From assembly GCA_017885485.1 (NCBI GenBank), contig JAFNFZ010000138.1, forward strand, positions 744 to 10,892: a DNA stretch of 10,149 nt. The letters run 5' to 3'. Origin of the DNA: Chloroflexota bacterium (lineage in GTDB: Bacteria > Chloroflexota > Dehalococcoidia > UBA2247 > RBG-13-53-26). Both the position numbers and the translations under genes were made by a program. The number at the start of each line of letters is the position of its first letter. Position 1 is the first letter of the stretch. Positions 1 to 4,188 of this stretch are shown here, piece after piece. The notes under the pieces are model-generated. The model made no database searches. It had not been told where the DNA came from and worked only from the letters and a program-made list of their open reading frames with translations.

Positions 1-398
1 CTGAATTTCGGCACACCCATATCCACCCGAAACCAACTGCCGCCATCACCTGGCTGGACTCTCTTCATACCGGCCGCCGTCTCAATGGTCATCTCGCTAC
101 CCTTCTGGGCCAACCCGCTGCTGACCACATACCTGGCAAAGCACCTCAGGCCGTTGCCGCAGATCTCCGCTTCTGACCCGTCAGGATTGAACATCCGCAT
201 GCGAAAATGGGCCACGTCCGACTTCAACACCAGTATCAGACCATCGCTGCCCACACCAAAACGGCGATGGCACATCTCCATGGCCAGACCTGGCCAGTCC
301 GGCTGCAAGCGAGGTGAATCGGTCAGGTCTATCAGCACGAAGTCATTCCCCGTAGCCTGCAGTTTGGTGAATTGGATGCCCCTCTGCTTCTTCGCCAT
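1..398 (-). CDS. dapF: Diaminopimelate epimerase, N-terminal part (runs off the window)
   Basis: DapF interconverts LL- and meso-diaminopimelate in cytosolic lysine (and peptidoglycan precursor) synthesis. The visible 132 codons begin MAKKQRGIQFTKLQATGNDF, the conserved N-terminal block of the family, where Asn18 is a substrate-binding residue. They continue with RRFGVGSDGLI (about 45-55), FNPDGSEAEICGNGLRC (about 70-86) and a SEMTIETAAG strand. Cys80 in ICGNGLRC aligns with the first catalytic cysteine. The second catalytic cysteine would lie beyond coordinate 1, so about half of a usual 270-residue protein is seen. The ATG at 398-396 is preceded by a weak purine-rich stretch (GGGAAAG). It lies 14 nt downstream of the RadC-like remnant and is probably co-transcribed with it from the promoter at 624-652. 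No frameshift is visible. The family assignment is firm. Confidence 0.95.
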   Translation of the reverse strand, partial: MAKKQRGIQFTKLQATGNDFVLIDLTDSPRLQPDWPGLAMEMCHRRFGVGSDGLILVLKSDVAHFRMRMFNPDGSEAEICGNGLRCFARYVVSSGLAQKGSEMTIETAAGMKRVQPGDGGSWFRVDMGVPKF

Positions 399-412
399 GC
401 TTCTTTCCCGAA

Positions 413-613
413 CTAGATGAGATTCAAGGCTTTCAGGCTGGCAAATGCCCTGTCAGCCACAATAACGTGGTCCAGCACTTCTATGCCCACAATCGAACCC
501 GCCTCTACCAGCCTCTTGGTCAGCTTTATGTCATCTTCCGACGGTTGCGGGTCACCGGAAGGATGGTTATGCACGAAGATGGCATAGACACAATTGTCAC
601 GAGTACTTTCCAT
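413..613 (-). CDS. radC: Truncated RadC-family JAB (MPN) domain protein, 66 aa
   Basis: The protein contains the RadC signature VHNHPSGDPQPSEDD (residues 14-28), followed by TKRLVEAG, VGIEVLDHVIV and ASLKALNLI, which matches the C-terminal third of RadC proteins. Full RadC is about 220 residues, with a helix-hairpin-helix N-terminus and an upstream catalytic Glu of the JAMM metal site. Both are absent here, although the His-x-His...Asp part is intact. A TAA codon stands immediately before the ATG, so the ORF cannot extend, and nothing RadC-like is seen upstream in 614-837. The ORF is intact, ends 14 nt before dapF, and has a strong promoter 10 nt before its ATG. It may therefore be transcribed, perhaps mainly as the leader of dapF. 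It could be a decayed pseudogene or a retained mini-protein. Metalloprotease activity is unlikely without the Glu. Confidence 0.7.
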   Translation of the reverse strand: MESTRDNCVYAIFVHNHPSGDPQPSEDDIKLTKRLVEAGSIVGIEVLDHVIVADRAFASLKALNLI

Positions 614-623
614 TTAGCATCCC

Positions 624-652
624 AGTGTAGCAGCGCCCAGTGGTTTTGACAA
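624..652 (-). promoter_or_regulatory. Sigma70-type promoter with extended -10 for radC'-dapF
   Basis: On the minus strand TTGTCA (652-647) is separated by exactly 17 nt from TACACT (629-624), which is preceded by TGC, an extended -10 TGn. The -10 hexamer ends 10 nt before the ATG at 613, so the transcript would begin within a few nucleotides of the start codon and have almost no leader. This is one of the best promoter matches in the window. Confidence 0.6.
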
Positions 653-750
653 CGAGAAGGCGGGGTCATTCAGTATGGGATGCAGCCCCCTGTGATCATC
701 TGGGGCTGAAGGGGTAGGAAGATGATAGCCTTAGCCCTCCAATGCCTTGT

Positions 751-795
751 AGCCTCTGGTGAAGCCCTGAAGGGATGAGGGGGACAGTCTGAAGT
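751..795 (+). repeat. Imperfect direct repeat, copy 1
   Basis: The core AGCCTCTGGTGAAG followed by C then CCTGAAGGGA recurs at 1584 with one mismatch over 25 bp. Weaker similarity continues for about 20 bp (GAGG, GAC, CTGAAG). The two copies flank the winged-helix/zinc-ribbon gene in direct orientation. The rest of 614-837 holds only the promoter at 624-652 and the hairpin at 810-833; I see no gene in it. Confidence 0.6.
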
Positions 796-809
796 CATAC
801 CAACGAAGA

Positions 810-833
810 AGGGTGGGCAGAGATGTCCACCCT
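810..833 (-). terminator. Hairpin just after the stop of the 838-1404 gene, possible terminator
   Basis: On the minus strand AGGGTGG, a 10-nt loop and CCACCCT form a 7-bp perfect stem starting 5 nt after the stop codon. The following bases TCTTCGTT are only moderately T-rich, so intrinsic termination is plausible but not certain. Confidence 0.4.
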
Positions 834-837
834 AACG

Positions 838-1404
838 TCATCTTGATGAGATTCCCAACTCCTTCTTGGCCACTTGGTACATACAATCGAATTCATCATA
901 ACCAGAGAACAGATCGGTACTGATGTTGCACCATTCAGGGGATTCAGGGGTGGAACCGCGACGATGTCCGCATTCTGGACATACACCGTCCACTCTAAAA
1001 CTCCCGTCCTTGTTGGCGTACTTTAGGTCGCACTTAACTAGAACGATACGATCTCGACTCCTTCTGCATTCCCCGCACACCACGTCTCTGCCAAAGGCGA
1101 TGCGCTGACTGATAGTGCCTTGGTGCGATCTTGCGACCCATTCCCCCACTTTACTCAGTCTCAGAGTCAGGGCGTCGCTATGCACGAATCCATACTCCAC
1201 TACACTGTCTATCCACTCGTCGAGAGTACTGCTTCTGCGCGGTTTGCCATCGTACTTGCTCCAGACTGCTGGGCCTTTCAAGAGTGCCGCTCTTACCTGT
1301 CTCCTTGTCCTCGGCCCATCTTGCAGAGCCTCGACGACGAGAATGTCTGGGGTCTTTCCCTTCAAATCAGGGTCTGTCTCAGGTCTGTATATAGGTGATG
1401 GCAT
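838..1404 (-). CDS. Winged-helix-like protein with C-terminal zinc ribbon, function unknown
   Basis: This 188-residue protein is not one I can assign to a named family. Residues about 20-95 (DILVVEALQDGPRTRRQVRAAL..., then a WIDSVVEYGFV helix and LRLSKVGEWVA) have the helix-helix-wing pattern of a winged helix-turn-helix. Residues 108-146 carry paired cysteines, C110-x2-C113 and C142-x2-C145, separated by a beta-like stretch, which is a zinc ribbon. Further cysteines are at 125, 159 and 174. The combination suggests a cytosolic nucleic-acid-binding protein, possibly a regulator. The start is well supported: GAGGTGA stands 4 nt before the ATG, and an extended -10 (TGGTACAAT) lies about 39 nt upstream. 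The gene lies between two direct repeats (751-795 and 1584-1628) and is followed by a hairpin. Three or more overlapping plus-strand ORFs over this stretch are antisense shadows. Confidence 0.75.
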   Translation of the reverse strand: MPSPIYRPETDPDLKGKTPDILVVEALQDGPRTRRQVRAALLKGPAVWSKYDGKPRRSSTLDEWIDSVVEYGFVHSDALTLRLSKVGEWVARSHQGTISQRIAFGRDVVCGECRRSRDRIVLVKCDLKYANKDGSFRVDGVCPECGHRRGSTPESPEWCNISTDLFSGYDEFDCMYQVAKKELGISSR

Positions 1405-1443
1405 CTGTTCACCTCGCTTTTGCTACGGAGTCTCAATTCGGGT

Positions 1444-1452
1444 ATTGTACCA
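1444..1452 (-). promoter_or_regulatory. Extended -10 promoter element for the 838-1404 gene
   Basis: The minus strand reads TGG then TACAAT, an extended -10 element. The expected start of transcription is near 1437, which leaves a leader of about 30 nt containing the GAGGTGA ribosome-binding site. No convincing -35 is seen at 17 nt; TTGTAT lies 21 nt upstream. Confidence 0.45.
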
Positions 1453-1583
1453 GCCCTACCATCCTCTTGGATACAAAGGGGCGTATTGAGCGCCTGAAGG
1501 GCTGAATCCATAGACGAAACTATGCAGGACTCGCCACAGGATAGGGGAAAACAGGCCACCCCAGTCTGAAACGTGCGTCTCAG

Positions 1584-1628
1584 AGCCTCTGGTGAAGGCC
1601 TGAAGGGAAAGAGGAGACTACCTGAAGA
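1584..1628 (+). repeat. Imperfect direct repeat, copy 2
   Basis: This is the second copy of the repeat at 751-795, with AGCCTCTGGTGAAG, then G, then CCTGAAGGGA. A partial echo (CGCCTGAAGGGCTGAA) occurs near 1490. The intergenic stretch 1405-1735 otherwise holds the two promoters and a short possible gene remnant (1604-1711). Confidence 0.6.
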
Positions 1629-1711
1629 TCAACGGTACGCCCCGCATGGTCTCCCTCGGCACCCCATTGTCCGATTGCCCCATTTGCGCCATGCGGAACA
1701 AGCTGCGCTAA
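1604..1711 (+). other. Possible gene remnant ending in a CPIC cysteine pair
   Basis: Between an in-frame TGA (1601-1603) and a TAA (1709-1711) the frame reads DYLKINGTPRMVSLG followed by TPLSDCPICAMRNKLR. The Cys-Pro-x-Cys pair and balanced residue use look protein-like, but only an internal ATG at 1646 could start it, giving about 21 codons. It overlaps the end of repeat copy 2. It could be the tail of a destroyed gene or chance; I do not recognise the family. Confidence 0.2.
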
Positions 1712-1720
1712 CGGAGAGCC

Positions 1721-1729
1721 TGATAGAAT
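1721..1729 (+). promoter_or_regulatory. Extended -10 element directly before the 1736 gene
   Basis: TGA followed by TAGAAT makes an extended -10 whose hexamer ends 6 nt before the ATG at 1736. Transcription would start at or next to the start codon, giving a leaderless mRNA. This fits the lack of a properly spaced Shine-Dalgarno sequence (the only GAGG is 2 nt from the ATG). No -35 is evident. Confidence 0.45.
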
Positions 1730-1735
1730 GAGGAC

Positions 1736-2401
1736 ATGGAATCACATCCCTTTGCAGAGGCTTCGCGTAGTACAGGGGTGAGAGGCGAGTTAGGGTACTT
1801 CGGGCTGAGTGATTGGTGGGTTTCCACCTTCAGCGAAGAAGAACGAAGCTACCTTGAACACAGTTATGGTTCTGGCGACATTGGGGTAGGTGTTGGCAAC
1901 GATCTCAGGCTCACCCAGGGGGAGATCGGCTATACTTCACTCTCTGCAATCCGCGTTCTCACTCGCATGATTGGCGCTTTGCGAGGCAAACCTGAGTACC
2001 TCCATTTGATACAGCCGATTATCCAGGAGGCTGAACGGAGACCAGATCGAAGCGCCATCGACCTGCATTTTCTGTATGCCATAGTTCTCAACGTGACCTA
2101 CCCGCTCAGAGATCGGTACCCTGACGCGCTGAAGATGACCATAGATACTTCCAAGAGACAGGTAGCCATAGCACCCCAGGCTGCGGATATGTACAAGAGA
2201 GAAATGTCCGAGGACGAAGCCTACCGCAGTTTTGGCGCACGTCTGCCAGCCCATGAGGGTTACACACGCCTGTCAATACTGTACGAAAAGGAGAAGCGCT
2301 ATAGCGAGGTCATCGAATTGGCCCAGCAAGCGAAATCCCAAGGGTGGGCTGGCAATTGGGATTGGAGAATTGCCAGATGTGAGAAGAAACTGCGCAAGTA
2401 G
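1736..2401 (+). CDS. Hypothetical protein with TPR-like C-terminus
   Basis: I do not recognise this 221-residue soluble protein as a named family. The N-terminal half (LGYFGLSDWWVSTFSEEER..., then a helix with LSAIRVLTRMIGALRG) looks helical and lacks cysteine clusters. Residues about 170-221 (LPAHEGYTRLSILYEKEKRY, then SEVIELAQQAKSQGW and WRIARCEKKL) have the paired-helix, A/Y/L spacing of a tetratricopeptide repeat, which suggests a protein-protein interaction role. There is no signal peptide or membrane segment. An in-frame TAG two codons before the extended -10 rules out an upstream start, so 1736 is the only sensible ATG. The same reading frame continues after the TAG stop into the fossil tail of an integrase, so the gene may have been inserted into, or brought next to, an old recombinase gene. 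Confidence 0.7.
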   Translation: MESHPFAEASRSTGVRGELGYFGLSDWWVSTFSEEERSYLEHSYGSGDIGVGVGNDLRLTQGEIGYTSLSAIRVLTRMIGALRGKPEYLHLIQPIIQEAERRPDRSAIDLHFLYAIVLNVTYPLRDRYPDALKMTIDTSKRQVAIAPQAADMYKREMSEDEAYRSFGARLPAHEGYTRLSILYEKEKRYSEVIELAQQAKSQGWAGNWDWRIARCEKKLRK

Positions 2402-2506
2402 TGGCACCTGGACAGGTGGGAGTCTCTGGAGACGGTGCAGCGGTACACCAGGTCAGCGACCTTCGCGAATAGCCTGAAGTTCTACAAGGCGACGCTGGTT
2501 TGGTGC
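2402..2506 (+). pseudogene. Fossil C-terminus of a tyrosine recombinase (phage-type integrase)
   Basis: Directly after the stop of the preceding ORF, and in its frame, the sequence reads WHLDRWESLETVQRYTRSAT then FANSLKFYKATL. This matches the end of tyrosine recombinases, where the motif [L/D]GW-SLE-VQRYTRS carries the nucleophilic tyrosine that attacks the DNA, followed by a short DSLKFYK-type tail. None of the upstream catalytic residues (Arg, His-x-x-Arg) is present and there is no start codon, so this can only be a remnant. The frame runs on without homology to a TAG at 2579-2581. It shows that an integrase-bearing element once lay here. The assignment rests on remembered family pattern only. 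Confidence 0.55.
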
Positions 2507-2998
2507 CTACACCATACCACTCGCAGTGGCAATCACATAAGCTCCACTGCTTGTGGATGTTTTTACCTGTGTGCTATCTAGGTATATTCTCACCGTCACA
2601 CTGCCATATTCCCCATTGTTCTGTGCCGATATGTAGACAAAATCACCTTTCTGCGCTAAGAAGGTGTATGTCCACGGTAGGTATGAATTGCTTGTTTGAG
2701 ATGTTCCCCCAGAATCGTTCTGGTAGGTTAGTGATACAGAGTCAGCGCTTCCAGTCACTTCATACTTGACCAGATAGGTTGTTGGTGAGGTTGGAGACTC
2801 AGAACCGTCGCCACACGTCCCGAAGGCAATTCCCAGTATGACCACGATTATGAATACAGTAATGCAGCCGCCTATGACCACATTTCGCGTGGATTGTGCG
2901 TCCTTCTTGGTCTTCTCTACCTTGATCTTGTCTTGAGCTTCAAGGCGAGTCTTCTCCTCCTCATAGATTCTCCTTCTCTCTTCAGGTGATAGACCCAT
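2507..2998 (-). CDS. Single-pass membrane protein with MmpS-like extracellular domain
   Basis: The 163-residue protein has three parts. Residues 1-38 are a highly charged helix (GLSPEERRRIYEEEKTRLEA...) likely to be cytosolic. Residues about 40-60 (VVIGGCITVFIIVVILGIAF) are a membrane segment. After a Ser/Pro/Thr-rich linker, residues about 75-145 form a beta-rich domain: YLVKYEVTGSADSVSLTYQN, a LPWTYTF core, then GDFVYISAQN and VTVRIYLDS. This resembles the MmpS-type beta-sandwich seen in actinobacterial and chloroflexal secreted proteins. The function is probably cell-surface or transport-accessory and is not known. No good Shine-Dalgarno sequence or promoter precedes the ATG at 2998. Upstream, the frame stays open for 42 more codons that look like a decayed zinc ribbon, so the true or ancestral start may have been further upstream. 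The gene converges on the integrase fossil with no spacing. Confidence 0.7.
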   Translation of the reverse strand: MGLSPEERRRIYEEEKTRLEAQDKIKVEKTKKDAQSTRNVVIGGCITVFIIVVILGIAFGTCGDGSESPTSPTTYLVKYEVTGSADSVSLTYQNDSGGTSQTSNSYLPWTYTFLAQKGDFVYISAQNNGEYGSVTVRIYLDSTQVKTSTSSGAYVIATASGMV

Positions 2999-3124
2999 TG
3001 GCTTGGCCCCCGTTTGGCAAGTAGTCTTGCCCCGACCCTCTAGGGCAGCGCGTGTGATGGCCTGACCGAATTGTGAGTCGTTTGGGAAATCTGCCCTGAT
3101 GATAGGCAGACTGTCTGGGGGATG
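2999..3124 (-). pseudogene. In-frame fossil of an N-terminal zinc ribbon
   Basis: From an in-frame TGA (3127-3125) to the ATG of the MmpS-like gene the frame reads IIRADFPNDSQFGQAIT and later GKTTCQTGAKP. Proteins of this type in related bacteria carry double zinc ribbons of the form CxxCGADxPxDSQFCxxCGQAI and CxxCGAKP. Here the cysteine pairs appear to have been removed while the residues between them remain (QF-GQAI, CQT-GAKP). There is no ATG, GTG or TTG in the stretch. Inference: the membrane gene has lost its metal-binding head. Confidence 0.35.
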
Positions 3125-3204
3125 TCAATGGTCTGGGATTACGTCTGGTTGGCAACCTCAGTTTCGACAGAAAAGGGGACTCCAATGGCCCCTTCTCCGT
3201 TGTG

Positions 3205-3225
3205 TTTCTGTTCTCTGAACAGAAA
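3205..3225. repeat. Perfect 9-bp hairpin with 3-nt loop
   Basis: TTTCTGTTC, loop TCT, GAACAGAAA. A second, imperfect hairpin (AAGGGG / CCCCTT core, 3170-3197) precedes it. The surrounding stretch 3128-3420 contains no gene I can support; it holds these hairpins and the tandem repeats at 3281-3360. Confidence 0.6.
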
Positions 3226-3280
3226 AGCATGATCCCGTGATCCCTGTGGTGTATGGTAACGGTGTGATGGTATATGGTCT

Positions 3281-3315
3281 GTGGTATGTGGAATGTGGTA
3301 TGTGGTATGTGGAAT
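3281..3315. repeat. Five tandem 7-bp repeats, GTGG(T/A)AT
   Basis: Units read GTGGTAT, GTGGAAT, GTGGTAT, GTGGTAT, GTGGAAT without interruption. Looser copies (ATGGTAT, ATGGTCT) precede them from about 3266. Heptamer arrays of this kind are known as short tandemly repeated repetitive sequences in some bacterial intergenic regions. Confidence 0.8.
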
Positions 3316-3318
3316 CGA

Positions 3319-3360
3319 GAATCGGTAATCAGGAATCGGTAATCAGGAATCGGTAATCAG
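3319..3360. repeat. Three perfect tandem 14-bp repeats, GAATCGGTAATCAG
   Basis: Three exact copies (3319-3332, 3333-3346, 3347-3360) begin three bases after the heptamer array. Each 14-mer is twice the heptamer length. There are no spacers, so this is not a CRISPR array. Confidence 0.85.
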
Positions 3361-3420
3361 GAAACACAACATCTGTGTGGACACACACGGGGGTGAGTAG
3401 GTAAGTGGATCGGAAATCTA

Positions 3421-3447
3421 ATTTCTCCCCCTGTAAGGGGGAGAAAT
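3421..3447. repeat. Perfect 12-bp hairpin with GTA loop
   Basis: ATTTCTCCCCCT, loop GTA, AGGGGGAGAAAT. A very similar hairpin lies at 4053-4077. It is not followed by a T tract on either strand, so it looks more like a mobile palindrome than a terminator. Between here and the promoter at 3519, 3489-3521 can also fold (CTGATG/CATCAG or CACTG/CAGTG arms). Confidence 0.7.
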
Positions 3448-3518
3448 GGTTACTCCTCACAGGTAATCGATTCATCCTCTGGACTCCCCACTGATGCTGG
3501 GAGCAACATCAGCCCCCA

Positions 3519-3547
3519 GTGACCCTCTTGTGCTGAAGTGCTAGAAT
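3519..3547 (+). promoter_or_regulatory. Promoter upstream of the 3785 gene
   Basis: GTGACC (3519-3524, four of six matches to TTGACA), a 17-nt spacer ending in TGC, then TAGAAT (3542-3547), an extended -10. The transcript would start near 3554 and have a leader of about 230 nt before the GTG start at 3785, unless the small ORF at 3607 is translated. Confidence 0.45.
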
Positions 3548-3606
3548 GAAGCTGTAGATTAACAGCGGAATAAGGCTATCAAGAGTTGCGGCGAGGGACT
3601 GGCCCG

Positions 3607-3762
3607 ATGACCCGCACGGCAACCTTGGGCTTTCCTGAAGGTGCCAATGCCAGCCGATACGTCACAGCGACGGCTGTGGAAAGGAAGGCAGAGACCTCTG
3701 CCAAGAGGTTTCTTTGTTTCCTGAGACGTTTGCCCTCAGGCCACAACCTTGATAGCCCGTAG
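3607..3762 (+). CDS. Possible small ORF, 51 aa, function unknown
   Basis: MTRTATLGFPEGANASRYVT... continues to a basic stretch ending LPSGHNLDSP. I do not recognise it. A GAGGGA lies about 10 nt upstream of the ATG, and the promoter at 3519-3547 points into it. It ends 22 nt before the GTG-started gene. Composition is protein-like but the length makes this weak; it could equally be the leader of the next gene. Confidence 0.2.
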   Translation: MTRTATLGFPEGANASRYVTATAVERKAETSAKRFLCFLRRLPSGHNLDSP

Positions 3763-3787
3763 CTGGAAGTGAAGGAGGAAGGTTGTG
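3742..3787 (+). promoter_or_regulatory. Inverted repeat covering a GTG start codon
   Basis: CACAACCTT (3742-3750) and AAGGTTGTG (3779-3787) are perfect complements. The right arm contains the GTG start codon (3785-3787), and the Shine-Dalgarno GGAGG (3774-3778) lies in the 28-nt loop. In RNA this hairpin would hide the start of the 75-aa ORF. Confidence 0.4.
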
Positions 3788-4012
3788 ACATGGGCAGATG
3801 CAGTAGCCAGTGGGGCAGTTCAGGACGGCCTCCTCGCCCAGCGAAAGCTGGACGGTGATCCCGACATCATAGCTACCGATGACCACGATGAACTGCGACG
3901 GATAGTCAGTCAAGGGAAGCGGTGTGAGGGAATCCTCCGTAAGCAGGGGAAGGACGACTGGATCAAGATAGCCTATGAGAGGGCAGGGGAGAAGTACATA
4001 GAGGGGGAGTGA
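3785..4012 (+). CDS. Small charged protein, 75 aa, function unknown
   Basis: The ORF starts with GTG (MTWADAVASGAVQDG...), six nt after an excellent Shine-Dalgarno AAGGAGG, which is the strongest evidence that it is real. The protein is soluble and charged, with an acidic middle (DPDIIATDDHDELRR) and a C-terminal half (ILRKQGKDDWIKIAYERAGE) predicted to be helical. It has no cysteines forming a metal site, no membrane segment, and no match to a family I know. Its start codon sits in an inverted-repeat arm, which suggests translational control. Its stop overlaps an ATG (TGATG) of a 31-codon ORF. Size and context fit a small gene of an integrated element. Confidence 0.5.
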   Translation: MTWADAVASGAVQDGLLAQRKLDGDPDIIATDDHDELRRIVSQGKRCEGILRKQGKDDWIKIAYERAGEKYIEGE

Positions 4013-4052
4013 TGGACTGGCCTTTTGTGCTGGTGGCGTGGGTTGAAACAGC

Positions 4053-4077
4053 ATTTCTTCCCCTATGGGGAAGAAAT
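4053..4077. repeat. Perfect 11-bp hairpin with TAT loop
   Basis: ATTTCTTCCCC, loop TAT, GGGGAAGAAAT. It differs from the hairpin at 3421-3447 by one base change in the arm, a shorter stem end and a different loop. The pair brackets the 3519-4012 small-gene segment. Confidence 0.7.
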
Positions 4078-4171
4078 ACGTCGCTCTCTTGCGGGAGCGT
4101 GGCATGATGGTGTCGGCCCAGCATGGGGGGCATGGATTCATCCCTATGGGTATCCAAGTTGATGTTGGGGT

Positions 4172-4180
4172 TGGTATAAT
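4172..4180 (+). promoter_or_regulatory. Extended -10 promoter giving a leaderless methyltransferase mRNA
   Basis: TGG followed by a consensus TATAAT, whose last base is 8 nt before the ATG at 4189. The predicted transcript starts 1-3 nt before the start codon or at it, and no Shine-Dalgarno sequence is present. No -35 match is seen at 17 nt; the extended -10 could compensate. Confidence 0.6.
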
Positions 4181-4188
4181 ATCGCATC

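Noticed and set aside
85..420. Plus-strand ORF of 111 codons
   Set aside because: It is antisense to dapF, whose conserved motifs are clear on the minus strand.
1115..1489. Overlapping plus-strand ORFs (1115-1489, 1120-1398, 1131-1394)
   Set aside because: They are antisense to the winged-helix/zinc-ribbon gene, which has a good ribosome-binding site and promoter; their composition is rich in Ser, Leu, Arg and Cys as in shadow frames.
2982..3230. Minus-strand ORF of 82 codons upstream of the MmpS-like gene
   Set aside because: Low-complexity, Arg/Pro/Ser-rich translation with no motif; it lies over hairpins and in another frame than the zinc-ribbon fossil.
3281..3360. CRISPR array
   Set aside because: Units are 7 and 14 bp and contiguous, with no spacers; no cas genes are present.
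3662..4141. Minus-strand ORF of 159 codons
   Set aside because: Pro/Leu/Ser-rich translation opposite the GTG-started gene, which has a strong Shine-Dalgarno; no recognisable domain and no promoter.
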